Shown here: one piece after another, positions 26,111 through 35,862 of the stretch
Layout: the number at the start of each line of letters is the position of its first letter
How positions within the stretch are numbered: position 1 is the stretch's first letter
Source of the DNA: [Empedobacter] haloabium
GTDB lineage: Bacteria; Pseudomonadota; Gammaproteobacteria; Burkholderiales; Burkholderiaceae_D
DNA length: 64,000 nucleotides
Direction of reading: 5' to 3'
NCBI GenBank assembly: GCA_008011715.2
Contig: CP136508.1
Span: 2,976,001 to 3,040,000, forward strand
Position numbers and translations under genes: made by a program
The notes under the pieces: generated by a model
The model's database searches: none
What the model saw: the letters and a program-made list of their open reading frames with translations, nothing else
Told to the model about the DNA's origin: nothing

Positions 26111-26511
26111 CGGCCGCTCCCGGTGCGCGCGGCAACGGGTACCCGGCCGCAGGGCGCGCCCGGCGCCAGGCCGCGGTCCGGACGGCCGGCTGCCGCCGTC
26201 GGCATGCGGCCGCGCCGCGCGCCGTGACCACCGCGCCGCAGGACACAGGGTGCGATATTGGCCAGGATGTCGGCCAGCACGGCGGCGCTGGCCGTGACCG
26301 GAAAGAGCCGGCACCACAGGCGGCAAACGGCGGCGGTACGCGCAGCGCGCAGCAGGCCTGCCGGGCGGTTGGCGTGGCACCTCCGCCAGGGAGCAAAGGC
26401 CGGCCGCGGCGGTCGCATGGCTGCGCTGTGGCCGTGCCGGCCGTCGGGCGGCGGGACCGGTGCAGCGCGATCGGGACATGCTTTCATGATGCCTCCCTTG
26501 TGCCTGCGCAT
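26107..26511 (-). CDS. Uncertain 134-aa open frame upstream of the membrane protein
   Basis: The frame ends in an ATGA overlap with the downstream membrane-protein gene, which argues for translation. The predicted protein is rich in Arg, Pro and Ala with one mildly hydrophobic stretch (FPVTASAAVLADILANIAP) and resembles nothing recognised. In DNA this GC-rich, long frames are common by chance, so the call is weak. No other gene is visible in 26,111-26,718. Confidence 0.25.
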   Translation of the reverse strand: MRRHKGGIMKACPDRAAPVPPPDGRHGHSAAMRPPRPAFAPWRRCHANRPAGLLRAARTAAVCRLWCRLFPVTASAAVLADILANIAPCVLRRGGHGARRGRMPTAAAGRPDRGLAPGAPCGRVPVAARTGSGR

Positions 26512-26673
26512 GCGGCAGCGCGGACCGGCGTCGTGGTGGCGCTGCCCGCCCCGGGACGCCGTGCGCGCGGGCGGACAGCAGTCATGCTACGCGTCCCCCG
26601 CACGTCCGGGTTGTGCGCAAATGCGGTAAATATGTCAGCAATTTGTATCGCCAGCGGCCCATCAGTTGGAAAT

Positions 26674-26690
26674 ACAATGCTTTACGTTGT
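26674..26690. promoter_or_regulatory. Candidate operator upstream of KfrA-like gene (TACGTTGT half-site)
   Basis: ACAATGCTTTACGTTGT shares its right arm TACGTTGT and outer ACAA with the perfect palindrome at 29,233. It lies 29 bp before the ATG of the KfrA-like gene in an AT-rich promoter region. KfrA-type proteins bind palindromes in their own promoters, so autoregulation is a reasonable inference. Confidence 0.45.
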
Positions 26691-26718
26691 AACATCGGAT
26701 ACCTCAACAGGAGTCCAG

Positions 26719-27795
26719 ATGGAAGCCCCGATCGCCACCGACGAAGCGCGCCTGCAAGCCGATATCGAGGCCTTGCGGCCGCGCTGCGAAAACACCCAGG
26801 AGCTGTACCGCGAAGTCTGCGCCTTGATGTTCTTCCGCTACGGCATGACGCCGACCGCCAACCGGCTGTACCAGCTGGTGCGCAAGGGCAGCATGTCGGC
26901 GCCGGCGGAAGCGCTGAATCGCTTCTGGAGCCAGTTGCGCGAGAAAAGCCGTGTCGTCATCGGCCATCCCGACCTGCCGGACGAGCTGAAGAATACCGCC
27001 GGGGAACTCGTCGCGTCATTGTGGAAGGCGGCTCAGGCGGCGGCCGCCGAATCGCTTGCGGCGCTGCGCGAGGAGGCCCGGCAGGAGGCCGCCGCGGCCG
27101 GTGCCGAAGCACAGTCGGCACGCCAGGAACGCGACACCCTGGCCGAAACGCTGGCCGCCACCCGCGCACGGCTGGCCCAGGAAGCCCAGGCGACGGCCGG
27201 ACTGCGGCGCGAACTGGCCGAACTGGGCGCGCTGCACGCGAACCAGGCGGCCCGGCTGGACGAGGCGCGCAAAGAGCTGAATGCCCAGCACGCCTGGCTG
27301 AACAGCGTGCAGCGCGACCACGAGATCGAGCTGGACAAGCTGCGCGACCAGGCGCGCCGCGACGTTGCCGCGGCCGAGGCCGCGCGGCGCCAGGCGCAGG
27401 ACGCGACGGCGCGCGAGCGGGCCGCGGGCGAGCGTCTGCGCGAGGCGCTGGAAGCGGAACGTGGGGCCGCGGCGGCCAGTGCGGAGCGGCACCGGAGCGA
27501 GCTGCGCGACACCTTGTCGTTGCTGGCCGACTTGCGTCAGCAGGTCGGTGCGCTGGAAGGCGTGGCCGGTGCCGCGAACGCCGCGCGCGACGACGCCCGC
27601 CAGCAGCAGGAGCGACTGCGCACCGAACTGACGGCGGCGCAAGAGCGCGCGAGCGATGCGCAGGCGCGCGTGCTGCGCCTGGAAGCGGAGTTGCGCCATG
27701 CGGCGGAACTGTTCGAGGCCAGGCTGGCGGCCGCGCGCATGGAAGCCGCGCCGCGCAAGAGCACGCGCCGGCGCGGCGCCGCCGATACCGACTGA
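26719..27795 (+). CDS. KfrA-like DNA-binding coiled-coil protein
   Basis: A 358-aa protein. Residues about 15-120 form the KfrA_N-type DNA-binding domain ('YREVCALMFFRYGMTPTANRLYQLVRKGSMSAPAEALNRFW'); residues about 125-345 are a long Ala/Glu/Arg-rich coiled coil; the tail is basic (RKSTRRRG). Plasmid KfrA proteins are autorepressors with filament-forming tails. AGGAG precedes the ATG. It is convergent with the tyrosine recombinase gene (33-bp gap). A second protein of this kind lies at 53,932, also beside a tyrosine recombinase. A chromosomal role is unknown. Confidence 0.8.
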   Translation: MEAPIATDEARLQADIEALRPRCENTQELYREVCALMFFRYGMTPTANRLYQLVRKGSMSAPAEALNRFWSQLREKSRVVIGHPDLPDELKNTAGELVASLWKAAQAAAAESLAALREEARQEAAAAGAEAQSARQERDTLAETLAATRARLAQEAQATAGLRRELAELGALHANQAARLDEARKELNAQHAWLNSVQRDHEIELDKLRDQARRDVAAAEAARRQAQDATARERAAGERLREALEAERGAAAASAERHRSELRDTLSLLADLRQQVGALEGVAGAANAARDDARQQQERLRTELTAAQERASDAQARVLRLEAELRHAAELFEARLAAARMEAAPRKSTRRRGAADTD

Positions 27796-27827
27796 ACGCC
27801 GCGGCAACCACTTCGTGGCGGCGGCGC

Positions 27828-29012
27828 TTACCAGGCGATCTTGTGCCGCGCTTCCGTTTCCGTGTGCCGGCTGTCGTCCGGCGAGTGCAGGTAGCTGTTG
27901 GTCGTGCCGATCGAGACGTGCCCCAGCGTGTCGCGCACGTGGCGCAGGTCGACGTCGCCGTTGACCATGTGCGAACCGGCCGTGTGGCGCAGCCAGTGGG
28001 CCGAGGCCAGCATCACGCGCGCCGCTTCCGTCGCGTAATCGTCACCCTTGGCATGGAAGCGCGCGGCGGTCTGCTCGAACACCCGCTTGACGATTTCGTG
28101 CACGCCGCCGCGCGTCATCTGCCGCGCCTTGCCACCCAGGGGCAGCAACAGCGGCGCCGTCTCGTGCGGCAGCGGAAACGGCGTCATGCCCAGTGCGCGC
28201 CGGTAGCGCGCCAGCTCCGTCATCAATTCGGCCGTGGCCGGCACCATGCGCGGCTTGCCGCCCTTGCCGACGACCTCCAGCCACCAGCGTTGCACGCCCA
28301 GCTTGTCGCGGCGGGCGAAAAACGCGCCCATCGTCGTACCGATGACTTCGGACACCCGCAGGCCGCATAGATACAGCAGCGTAAACAGCCAGCGCAGGCG
28401 CAGGTAGTGCTCCTGCTCGCGCGGGGTGGCGCGCGGCAGCGCCTCGATCGTCGCCTTGACTTCCGCCCACACCGTGTCGTCCAGGTAGCGCGTGATGCGC
28501 GGCGCGGCACGCTGCTTGCGTTCGCGCGACAGCGCCAGCGGGTTGCCGGCCAGGTAACCGGCCTGCACCAGCCAGGAGAACAGGGCATTCAGGATGATGG
28601 CGGCCTGGCGCTGGCTGCTGGGCGAGAGCGGCCCGGCGAACGGGCGCCATTGCGGGTGCGCGCGCGCGAACTTGCGGCCGGCCGGGGAGATCCAGCGCGC
28701 GGCCGGCTGCGGGTCCTGCAGGAAGCGGCGGTAGCGCAGCCAGTCCTCGTGCACCAGGGAGGAGAGCGGCTTGCCCAGCTCGACGGTCGCCCACAGCAGC
28801 AGGCGTTCGGCTTCCTTGCGGTAGCTGTCGAAGGTGGTCCGGGTGTCGACGAAGCGGGCCAGCCAGGCCTTGATGGCGTCGATGTCGTTGTCGGCGCCGA
28901 TCTGGGCGCGCCCGGCGCCGGCTCGGTTGCTGCCGGCCCGGCCGTCCAGGTGGGCGGGCAGGTGCAAGGCTTCGATGGCGGCGGGGACGACGGCTTGACT
29001 GTGGTCGGGCAT
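27828..29012 (-). CDS. Tyrosine recombinase with complete active site
   Basis: A 394-aa integrase. The N-terminal SAM-like domain ('DAIKAWLARFVDTRTTFDSYRKEAERLLLW') is followed by a catalytic domain with Arg in CGLRVSEV, Lys in the 'VVGKGGKPRMVP' beta-hairpin, His-x2-Arg in ASAHWLRHTAG, His in LGHVSIGTT and Tyr in NSYLH. All six expected positions are present, so it should be active. Its N-terminal half resembles the recombinase part of the TniQ fusion at 46,275. The start is uncertain: 29012 is used, while upstream in-frame starts to 29189 lie close to a palindrome. Convergent with the KfrA-like gene. Confidence 0.85.
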   Translation of the reverse strand: MPDHSQAVVPAAIEALHLPAHLDGRAGSNRAGAGRAQIGADNDIDAIKAWLARFVDTRTTFDSYRKEAERLLLWATVELGKPLSSLVHEDWLRYRRFLQDPQPAARWISPAGRKFARAHPQWRPFAGPLSPSSQRQAAIILNALFSWLVQAGYLAGNPLALSRERKQRAAPRITRYLDDTVWAEVKATIEALPRATPREQEHYLRLRWLFTLLYLCGLRVSEVIGTTMGAFFARRDKLGVQRWWLEVVGKGGKPRMVPATAELMTELARYRRALGMTPFPLPHETAPLLLPLGGKARQMTRGGVHEIVKRVFEQTAARFHAKGDDYATEAARVMLASAHWLRHTAGSHMVNGDVDLRHVRDTLGHVSIGTTNSYLHSPDDSRHTETEARHKIAW

Positions 29013-29232
29013 GGTGGCGGGGCGTTGGCGTTGGATCGCGTCTCGGGTTGCAGGGTCAAGGACATTCGATGAAGCGGCCGCGGGCGCCGGGCTGGTTCGG
29101 CTGGCCGCCCGGCTGGCGTTGGTCAGGCACGCAAAGCGGGGAAGGGCAGTGAAACGTCCGGGCGCACCGTGGATCATCGTATACGACATTATACAAGTAA
29201 TGTCACATTGACGCCAGGTAAAGTTAGATAAA

Positions 29233-29249
29233 CAACGTATTACGTTGTA
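29233..29249. promoter_or_regulatory. Perfect palindrome ACAACGTA-T-TACGTTGT upstream of recombinase
   Basis: An 8-bp perfect inverted repeat with one central base, in the AT-rich stretch between the recombinase and the BTAD regulator, close to the recombinase's promoter side. The arm TACGTTGT recurs upstream of the KfrA-like gene at 26,674. It is a likely operator, possibly for the KfrA-like protein or the recombinase. Confidence 0.5.
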
Positions 29250-29418
29250 TTACCGATTAGGAGGATGCTTGTCGGTCCCCCAAACCCCCAGGAGCCAGCC
29301 TTTTATCGACCTTGATCGTGGACGCCGCAAAGCGCAGGGTCGCCGTCGGTGCTGGCTGCGCCCAAGCGCGAGCCGCCCTGCTGTGCAGCCGTGGCAGAGG
29401 AGGGCGCTTTGGCACCTG

Positions 29419-32400
29419 CTAGCCGCCTTCGCCGACGATGGTCCGGTACACCGCCTCCGTTTCCGCCGATGGCCGGATGCCCAGCAGGACCGACAGCATG
29501 TGGCGGCATTGCCGGTAGGCCTGCAGCGCCGCGGCCGCGTGGCCGCGCCGGTACTCGCATTCGATCAGCCGGCGATACAGTTCCTCGGCCAGGTTGTCGA
29601 TCTCGATGCCATGCTGGTAGGTCTCGACGGCCCGGCCCCAGTCGCCCTTGCTTTCCCACCTGCGCCCGGATCGGAGCACCTGGCGCAGGTACTTGCTGCG
29701 CAGGCGCTCGCGCAGCGGCGCCATCCAGGGCGCGTCCGTGTCCTGTTGCAGGAAGTTGCCCAGATAGAGCCGCAAGCATCGCGCCAGCTCCTGTTCGTCG
29801 GCCTCCGGCTCCTGCTCGAGCCGGTTCGCCAGCCGTTCGAACGCCCAGGCGTCCACCCAGACCTTGGCCGCGTTCAGCGCCAGCCTGCCTTGCTGGACGA
29901 CGATGGCGTCGTCCAGCCCCAGCAGCTTGCGCAGCCGGTGCAAGGTGGTGCACAGCGTGCTCTGGCCGGCATCGCCGTCGAGGTCCGGCCACAGCTGCGC
30001 GGCGAGCGTGGCCGAGGCGACGTCCCTGCCGCCGTTGGCCACCAGTGCCTTCAGCAATTCGAGGGGCCGCGCTTGCGCCTTGCCCGTCGTCGTCAGCGAC
30101 TTGTCGTCGATGACCACCGAAAAGCGGCCCAGCAGGTACAGCTTGACCGGCCACGGCCATTGCTCGATTTCCGGGGTGTCCGGCAGCAGCCGGCGCGTCC
30201 GGATCAGTTGCCTGGCGTACTCCACCTCGATGCCTTCGCGCAGCGCGTGGCACAGCAGCCGTGCCATCATGCGCGGCTGCCAGCGCAGGCTGTTCAGGTA
30301 GTCCTGCTGCCGGCCGACGGCCAGCCCGGCCCGCAGCAATTCCAGGCCGGCCGCTACATCGCCCCCCTGGAACGCGGCATCGGCTTCGATCAGCAGCGCG
30401 TCGAACTGCAGCAGGCGGCTCATGTCGCCGGCGCGCAGGCGCATGCCGCGCGCGCTGGCCTGCGCCCGCGACGGATCGCCGGCTTCGAGCAGCAGTTGCG
30501 CGCGCCCGAGCAGGCAATAGGTCTGGATGGTGACGGCGCCGGCCTCGAATGCGCCGTCGACGGCGGCCTGCCCATGGCGGAAGGCTGCCGCCAGGTCACC
30601 GCACTGCCATGCATACCAGGATTGGGCGGAATAGAACATGGCGAGGTCCATGCGCCGCCCCGGGTGCAGCGACGCCTTCAGCCGGGGCAGGACGGCGCCG
30701 GTGCCGTCGAGGTCGCCGAACGACAACGCCAGGAAGGCGCGCTGCGTCAGCACCGTCGGCTGCAGGAAGTCCAGGCCGTGTTCGGTCGCGACCGCCTCGG
30801 CGCGGTCCAGCGCCGCGGTCGCCGCATCGCGCTCGGCCCGCAGCATCCGGTAATACGCCACCGAGATCTGCCACCACACCAGGTTCAACGGCGTCAGCTC
30901 GGGATGGCCGAGGTGAGCTTGCAGCAGGCCGATGACCCGCTCGGCGCACGCGAAATCGCCGCGGAAGCAATGACAGTTCAGCAGGATGATGCCGGCGGTG
31001 AAGCGCACCGCCACGGGCACGTCCGCTTCCAGCAACGTCAGCGCGCGGCACGATTCCGGCGCCAGCAGGCCGTGCTGCGGCTGGCGATGGAGCAGCGCCG
31101 CCACGAGTGCCGAGCGGACCCGCAGTTCCATGGCGACGGACGGGAACGGCACGCCGTCCTCGAGCAGCCGGCACTGCATGTCGATCCAGCGGTCGAGCGG
31201 CGCGAAGGTGGTCCATTCAAAATAATAGGTTTCCATGATCAGCGCGGTCGCCATGACCTGGCCCAGCAGGTCGCCGCTCGCGGCCAGGCCCGCATGGGCG
31301 TTCTCCAGGGCCGCGCGGGCCTGCGCGGGAGCGATCGCCACGTCGCAGGCGCCATCCCAGAACGGCAGCCAGGGGTCGGCCGCGGCCAGCTCCGGCGGCA
31401 GCATCGCGATCCAGCGCTTGGCGGTCTGCCAGCGGCCCTGGCGTATCAGTTCCGGCGCCTGTGCGCGGACCATCCTGGCGGCGCTCTCCCAATCCTGCGC
31501 GGCGACGTACAGGAAGAACGCCTGCTCGGTCTGGTCGGCGGCCTCCAGCAAGCGGGCCGAACGGCGCTGCAGCAGCAGGTATTCGGCCGGTTGCAGGTGC
31601 GCGCGCGCACGGGCATTCAAGAACTCGCGGAACAGCGCGTGGTACTCGTAGCTCGCTTCCGGCTCATCGCGCCGCTCGATGAAGCAGCGCACGCGAAACA
31701 GCTCGTTGAGGCGCTCGCCGGCCTCCAGGTCGCCGCTGATGGCCTCCGCCATCGGCACCGTAAACATCGGCAGGAACGCCGTGCGCAGCAGCAGGTGCCG
31801 CACTTCCGGCGTGGCGGCGTCGAGGATCTCGACGGCGAAGTAATCGAACAGGACTTCGCGCGGCGCCGGACCGGCGCTCCAGCAGCGGCCGCCGAGGGCC
31901 CCGCCGTGTTCCAGCATCAGCACGAAGCCGACTGCCCAACCGCCGGAGGTCGTCCACAGCGCGCGGATCGCATCGTCGTCCAGGCCGGCCGAGCGCTCCT
32001 CCAGCCGGGCGATCCGGCATGCTTCGCCCAGGCCGATGCGCAGGTCGTCCGCGTCCAGGCAGGCCAGCGCCTGTGTCGCGCGCAGACGGCTCAACGCGGC
32101 CGGCGGCCCGGTGCGGCTCGTGAAGATGACACAGACGCCGTCGGGAACTTCCTGCAAGGCCTCCTGCACGATCGTGTGCAGCACGGAAGCGGGCGGCACC
32201 GTATGATAGTTGTCGAACACCAGCACGCTGCCCTCGTGCAGCCGGGCGTACAGCTGGCGGAAGAAGCGGCGCGTAAACCCGGCCAGGTCCGGCAGGTATT
32301 CCGGGTTCAGCAGCGGCAGCGGCTCGCCGCCGGGCGCCGCATGGCAGGCCATCGACAGATAGAAGAAGAAACTGGCGGGGTCCGCGTCGCCGTTGTCCAT

Positions 32401-32649
32401 GTGGTACCAGAGCGATGGCACGTGGCGGTATTCGAGGTAGCTCGAGGCCAGCGTGGTCTTGCCGGCGCCGGGCGGTCCGGTGATCCAGATCGCCTTGCGC
32501 GTGCACAGCGCGTCCAGGCGGCGGAACAGGCGTTCGCGTGGCAGCGTCCGATACAGCCGCGGACGGGTCACCTTGGCCATGCTGGCGGCGAGTCCCATAA
32601 CATCCCCCATCGTCCCTTGGGCCGGCTCTTGTCCTTCCATGCCCACCAT
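29419..32649 (-). CDS. Large BTAD/MalT-type transcriptional regulator
   Basis: About 1,076 aa. The N-terminal NTPase region (Walker A GPPGAGKTT, 'SVLVFDNYH' as Walker B) resembles MalT/AfsR-type STAND ATPases. A long helical TPR-like middle follows (about residues 350-820). At about 830-920 is a winged-helix OmpR-like domain ('LYLLGRFSVVIDDKSL', 'LLKALVANGG', 'STLCTTLHRLRKLLG') and the last ~130 residues are a BTAD-type TPR domain. No partner kinase is needed; the ligand is unknown. The start is not certain: in-frame ATGs within the first 26 codons have better ribosome-site spacing than 32649. It lies upstream of nothing obvious on its strand. Confidence 0.78.
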   Translation of the reverse strand: MVGMEGQEPAQGTMGDVMGLAASMAKVTRPRLYRTLPRERLFRRLDALCTRKAIWITGPPGAGKTTLASSYLEYRHVPSLWYHMDNGDADPASFFFYLSMACHAAPGGEPLPLLNPEYLPDLAGFTRRFFRQLYARLHEGSVLVFDNYHTVPPASVLHTIVQEALQEVPDGVCVIFTSRTGPPAALSRLRATQALACLDADDLRIGLGEACRIARLEERSAGLDDDAIRALWTTSGGWAVGFVLMLEHGGALGGRCWSAGPAPREVLFDYFAVEILDAATPEVRHLLLRTAFLPMFTVPMAEAISGDLEAGERLNELFRVRCFIERRDEPEASYEYHALFREFLNARARAHLQPAEYLLLQRRSARLLEAADQTEQAFFLYVAAQDWESAARMVRAQAPELIRQGRWQTAKRWIAMLPPELAAADPWLPFWDGACDVAIAPAQARAALENAHAGLAASGDLLGQVMATALIMETYYFEWTTFAPLDRWIDMQCRLLEDGVPFPSVAMELRVRSALVAALLHRQPQHGLLAPESCRALTLLEADVPVAVRFTAGIILLNCHCFRGDFACAERVIGLLQAHLGHPELTPLNLVWWQISVAYYRMLRAERDAATAALDRAEAVATEHGLDFLQPTVLTQRAFLALSFGDLDGTGAVLPRLKASLHPGRRMDLAMFYSAQSWYAWQCGDLAAAFRHGQAAVDGAFEAGAVTIQTYCLLGRAQLLLEAGDPSRAQASARGMRLRAGDMSRLLQFDALLIEADAAFQGGDVAAGLELLRAGLAVGRQQDYLNSLRWQPRMMARLLCHALREGIEVEYARQLIRTRRLLPDTPEIEQWPWPVKLYLLGRFSVVIDDKSLTTTGKAQARPLELLKALVANGGRDVASATLAAQLWPDLDGDAGQSTLCTTLHRLRKLLGLDDAIVVQQGRLALNAAKVWVDAWAFERLANRLEQEPEADEQELARCLRLYLGNFLQQDTDAPWMAPLRERLRSKYLRQVLRSGRRWESKGDWGRAVETYQHGIEIDNLAEELYRRLIECEYRRGHAAAALQAYRQCRHMLSVLLGIRPSAETEAVYRTIVGEGG

Positions 32650-32820
32650 GTCGCGGGATGGAAGACCGCCCGGGAATCGGCCCTCCCGGGCGGACCGGCT
32701 TTCGGACGGGACCGCTTTCCCGTCCTGCCGGCATCGTTATCAACCCGAATTCTCTCACCGTGCACGGGCCTTGTGGCCCGACAGGTTCGAATATGTAAGC
32801 GATCTGAAAGCGGCCATCGT

Positions 32821-32848
32821 CGAAGGGCGGCGACGCCGCCGCCCTTCG
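32821..32848. terminator. Strong GC hairpin after the subtilisin-like gene
   Basis: CGAAGGGCGGCG pairs perfectly with CGCCGCCCTTCG around a 4-base loop, about 20 bp beyond the stop of the S8 protease gene (minus strand). The stem is very stable, but no T-run follows on that strand, so Rho-independent termination is only probable. Confidence 0.5.
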
Positions 32849-32867
32849 GCTGGCCGGCGGCCGTCAG

Positions 32868-35240
32868 CTAGCGCGCGGGATCGGGCGCGTCTTCCGGCTG
32901 CAGCAGCCAGGTGACCCGACCCACTTCCTGCTGGTGCCAGATCTGCCGTGCGGCCACGCTGTAGCGGCCATCGCGCTGCGCTTCGGGAACGTGCACCAGC
33001 AGGCGCAGCGCGGCACGCGACTTCGCCCGCAGTGTGATGCCGCCGTAGTACGTTCGTCCATGCGGATTGAGCGGTATGCGCGCCACCTGGCGCTGCTTGT
33101 CGATCTCCGCGTTGCCGACCTGGTTGCGCCGTTTCAGGCGGTCATAGAACGCCAGGGGCACTTCGAGCAGCGCGGCGCCGCCTTGCGGCAGTTGCAGCAC
33201 CACTTCCAGGTCCATGTCGCGGGCGATATCGGGCGCGCCGGGCATCAGGAACGGCAGTGGCACGAAGCCGGCCGGGGCTGTCGTATCTGGGCTGCTCGCA
33301 TGCGGATCCACCACCCAGAAGTTACGCCATGCCACGTTGTTGTTGCGCTGGACGAATCGCACGAAATTGTCCCAGTGCACGAAGTCGGCGGGCTCCGGCG
33401 CGGGATCCGCCGCGTTGCCGACCAGCGCGACGAAGCAGTAATGGTCGGGTGCGGGAATCCGGGCGGCGTCCCACACAATGGCCGGCGACACGATCAGTCC
33501 ACCGCCAACGGGCAGGTCGGGCAAGGTGGCCGTTCCCACCAGCGTCCACAGGTCTGGCCTGACGAGGGTGCTGACGGGTGACCAGTACACAGTCGCTTGC
33601 ACCCCAAGCGCGTCCGTGGCGCCGCGGTTCCTGGCGCGTACGTAGACGTAGTTGTCATGGCCAAGTTCGACATTCTCCGCGAGCATATCGTCGTTCTCCG
33701 TTCCGCTCCCCTCGCCGAATGCCGCCTGGGCAGAGGCGACTGGCGTCCTGCGCGGGATGATGTCCGGGCTCTTGCTCGGGTTTGCCATCCCATGCGGATC
33801 GCCCACGTCGCCGACAAAGTCGCGGGCATAGACATCCGGCGCGCTGTTAAGGACCGTATCGAAGATGGCGCGCAGGTTGGGCATCACGCCGATGCGGGTC
33901 GGCTCGTCCGCCGCGGCTGGCGTGCCAAGCGCCGGGTCGCTCAGGATGGCCCGTATCTGGCCCGGGCTGAAGCGCATGCCGCGATCCAGCTTGTTGGCAC
34001 GTCCCTGTACAGCCAGCGCCGCGCCCGCGACGATCGCCGCCGCGCCCGACGTGCCGCCGAACCTGGACGTATATCGATTTGTCGCGCCGAGCTCGTCGGA
34101 GTAGAGGGTGGTAATGTTCTCGCCCCAGGCATAGCAGTCGATGCGCTTGCCATGCGGCGCATGGGGCAGGCGGTAGTGCGGCGCCGCCGAGGTCGCGGCG
34201 CTGACGATGATCGCGCCCGAATCGCGAAAGTCCGGATTGGCCGGATCGCGGTGCAGGATGGCCCGGCCTCCCAGCGTCCTGTAGACGTCCATGTCCAGCT
34301 CCGGTGCGCGGCCGGGAAAGGTCCCGTTGCCGCCCACCTCGACGACGACGATGCCCAGCGCGGTGGCCAGCCGGATCGCTTCGAACTCCGCATCGTACGC
34401 CTCCATCGGGCCCATCATCCTAAGGTCGTTCAGCAGCACCTGCGCTTCCAGCAGCAGGATGTCGCCGAAGCCCAGGTTGGTAATGGCCGCCAGGATCGCA
34501 TCCACGCGCGAGCTGTCATACAGCGATACCACGTTGACCGATGCCGGGCGGGGAGCGATACCGACGCACCCGATGGTATTGTCGACCGCGCAGATAGCCC
34601 CGAGCACCGCGGTGCCATGGTGTCGGGAATAGGCCCGGTTTGCCCCGTGCAGCAGCAGCGCGCCGTGCGTCGCGAGGTCTTCGTGATTCAAGGTCCAGCC
34701 CCGCTCCAGGTCGATGAGTCGGACCCCGGCGCCGTCGCTGCCGGCAAACCCCCAGGCATACTCGGCGTCGATGCCGTCCGGAGCGGGATCGAGATAGCCC
34801 TGGTCGACAAAGCGCGGATCGTCGGACGGCATGACGTGCGGGTCGGGGGCGCCCTGGTCGATGTAGGCCGATTCCACGCTGTTCCAGGCCAGCAGGCTCT
34901 TGGCCAGCGCGACCAGGTCGGTATTCGGCGGCGTATCGGCGTAATAGAAGGCGCCGAAATCCGCGCCCTCGTAGGTCGGATCCATTTCCATCGCGCGCTG
35001 CGTCAGCTCCCTCAGCTTGCCCGGGTCGAGATGGGTGAATACGGGGCGCAATTCGATGTCCGGGAACTGGCCGTTCAACTGCCGCCACGGGCCGATACCC
35101 GAGCGTTCGATCTGCGCGCCGATCGGCGTGGCCCCGTCGAGGCCGATACCCTTGCGAAAGCGCACGACGACGCGCGGTTCGTCTTGCATCGCCTGGCTGG
35201 GTTGGTTGTCCGTTGCGTGTGACTGCATCTGCTTTTCCAT
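32868..35240 (-). CDS. S8 subtilisin-like serine peptidase
   Basis: A 790-aa protein. After an N-terminal region of about 150 residues comes a peptidase S8 domain with the Asp in GVRLIDLERGW, the His in SRHHGTAV and the Ser in GGTSGAAA, so the triad is complete. The C-terminal ~300 residues are a beta-rich region ('VYVRARNRGATDALGVQATVYW' CARDB-like), probably for binding. No signal peptide is seen, so export, if any, uses another route. GGAGGA precedes the ATG. It stands alone; a hairpin follows. Confidence 0.82.
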   Translation of the reverse strand: MEKQMQSHATDNQPSQAMQDEPRVVVRFRKGIGLDGATPIGAQIERSGIGPWRQLNGQFPDIELRPVFTHLDPGKLRELTQRAMEMDPTYEGADFGAFYYADTPPNTDLVALAKSLLAWNSVESAYIDQGAPDPHVMPSDDPRFVDQGYLDPAPDGIDAEYAWGFAGSDGAGVRLIDLERGWTLNHEDLATHGALLLHGANRAYSRHHGTAVLGAICAVDNTIGCVGIAPRPASVNVVSLYDSSRVDAILAAITNLGFGDILLLEAQVLLNDLRMMGPMEAYDAEFEAIRLATALGIVVVEVGGNGTFPGRAPELDMDVYRTLGGRAILHRDPANPDFRDSGAIIVSAATSAAPHYRLPHAPHGKRIDCYAWGENITTLYSDELGATNRYTSRFGGTSGAAAIVAGAALAVQGRANKLDRGMRFSPGQIRAILSDPALGTPAAADEPTRIGVMPNLRAIFDTVLNSAPDVYARDFVGDVGDPHGMANPSKSPDIIPRRTPVASAQAAFGEGSGTENDDMLAENVELGHDNYVYVRARNRGATDALGVQATVYWSPVSTLVRPDLWTLVGTATLPDLPVGGGLIVSPAIVWDAARIPAPDHYCFVALVGNAADPAPEPADFVHWDNFVRFVQRNNNVAWRNFWVVDPHASSPDTTAPAGFVPLPFLMPGAPDIARDMDLEVVLQLPQGGAALLEVPLAFYDRLKRRNQVGNAEIDKQRQVARIPLNPHGRTYYGGITLRAKSRAALRLLVHVPEAQRDGRYSVAARQIWHQQEVGRVTWLLQPEDAPDPAR

Positions 35241-35478
35241 GCTTTCCTCCGATTGCTTGAATTGACGATGGCGCCTGCCGCCATCCACGTGGGGCACAGC
35301 CTCCGCGTTCGTGACGAGTCGGCTGGTGCTGCGGGACAGCCTAAGGACGCGGCACTTACGAATGACTTACGGATCGCAATGCCGGCCGGATTGCAAGCCG
35401 GCGCGCGCGGCCGGCGCCATGCGCGGCGCGCGGGGGCGCACGGTGCTAGAGTCGATACCGGCATCGCGGGAGGGCATC

Positions 35479-35862
35479 ATGTTTCATGAAATGGCCGCCA
35501 CGGCCGTGCTGGTACTGCACTGTGTCTTCATCGTGTTCGTGCTGTTCGGCGGCTTGCTGGCGGCACGATGGCGTTGGTGCGCGGCGATTCATCTGCCGGC
35601 GGCAGCCTGGGGCTTCCTGGTCGAAATGACCGGCGCGCAATGCCCGCTGACGTCACTGGAAGACGAATTGCGCCTGCGCGCCGGGCAGGCAGGCAATCAA
35701 GGCGACTTCATCGGGCGTTTGCTGGCATCGCTGATCTATCCGGCAGCGTTGACGCGGGAGGTGCAGTATGGCCTGGCGGCTGGGGTGGTCTTGATCAACG
35801 TGCTGATCTATGGCGCGCTGGTGGCGCGGCGGTTCAGGTCAACGGCTGGGCCGAACACGTAG
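35479..35862 (+). CDS. DUF2784 membrane protein
   Basis: A 127-aa protein matching the DUF2784 pattern: N-terminal TM 'ATAVLVLHCVFIVFVLFGGLL', a second hydrophobic segment 'AIHLPAAAWGFLVEMTGAQCPLTSLE' and a C-terminal TM 'AAGVVLINVLIYGALVARR'. The conserved 'CPLT.LE' motif is present. It is the last typical GC-rich chromosomal gene before the island. The function is unknown; family members are three- or four-helix inner-membrane proteins. Confidence 0.75.
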   Translation: MFHEMAATAVLVLHCVFIVFVLFGGLLAARWRWCAAIHLPAAAWGFLVEMTGAQCPLTSLEDELRLRAGQAGNQGDFIGRLLASLIYPAALTREVQYGLAAGVVLINVLIYGALVARRFRSTAGPNT

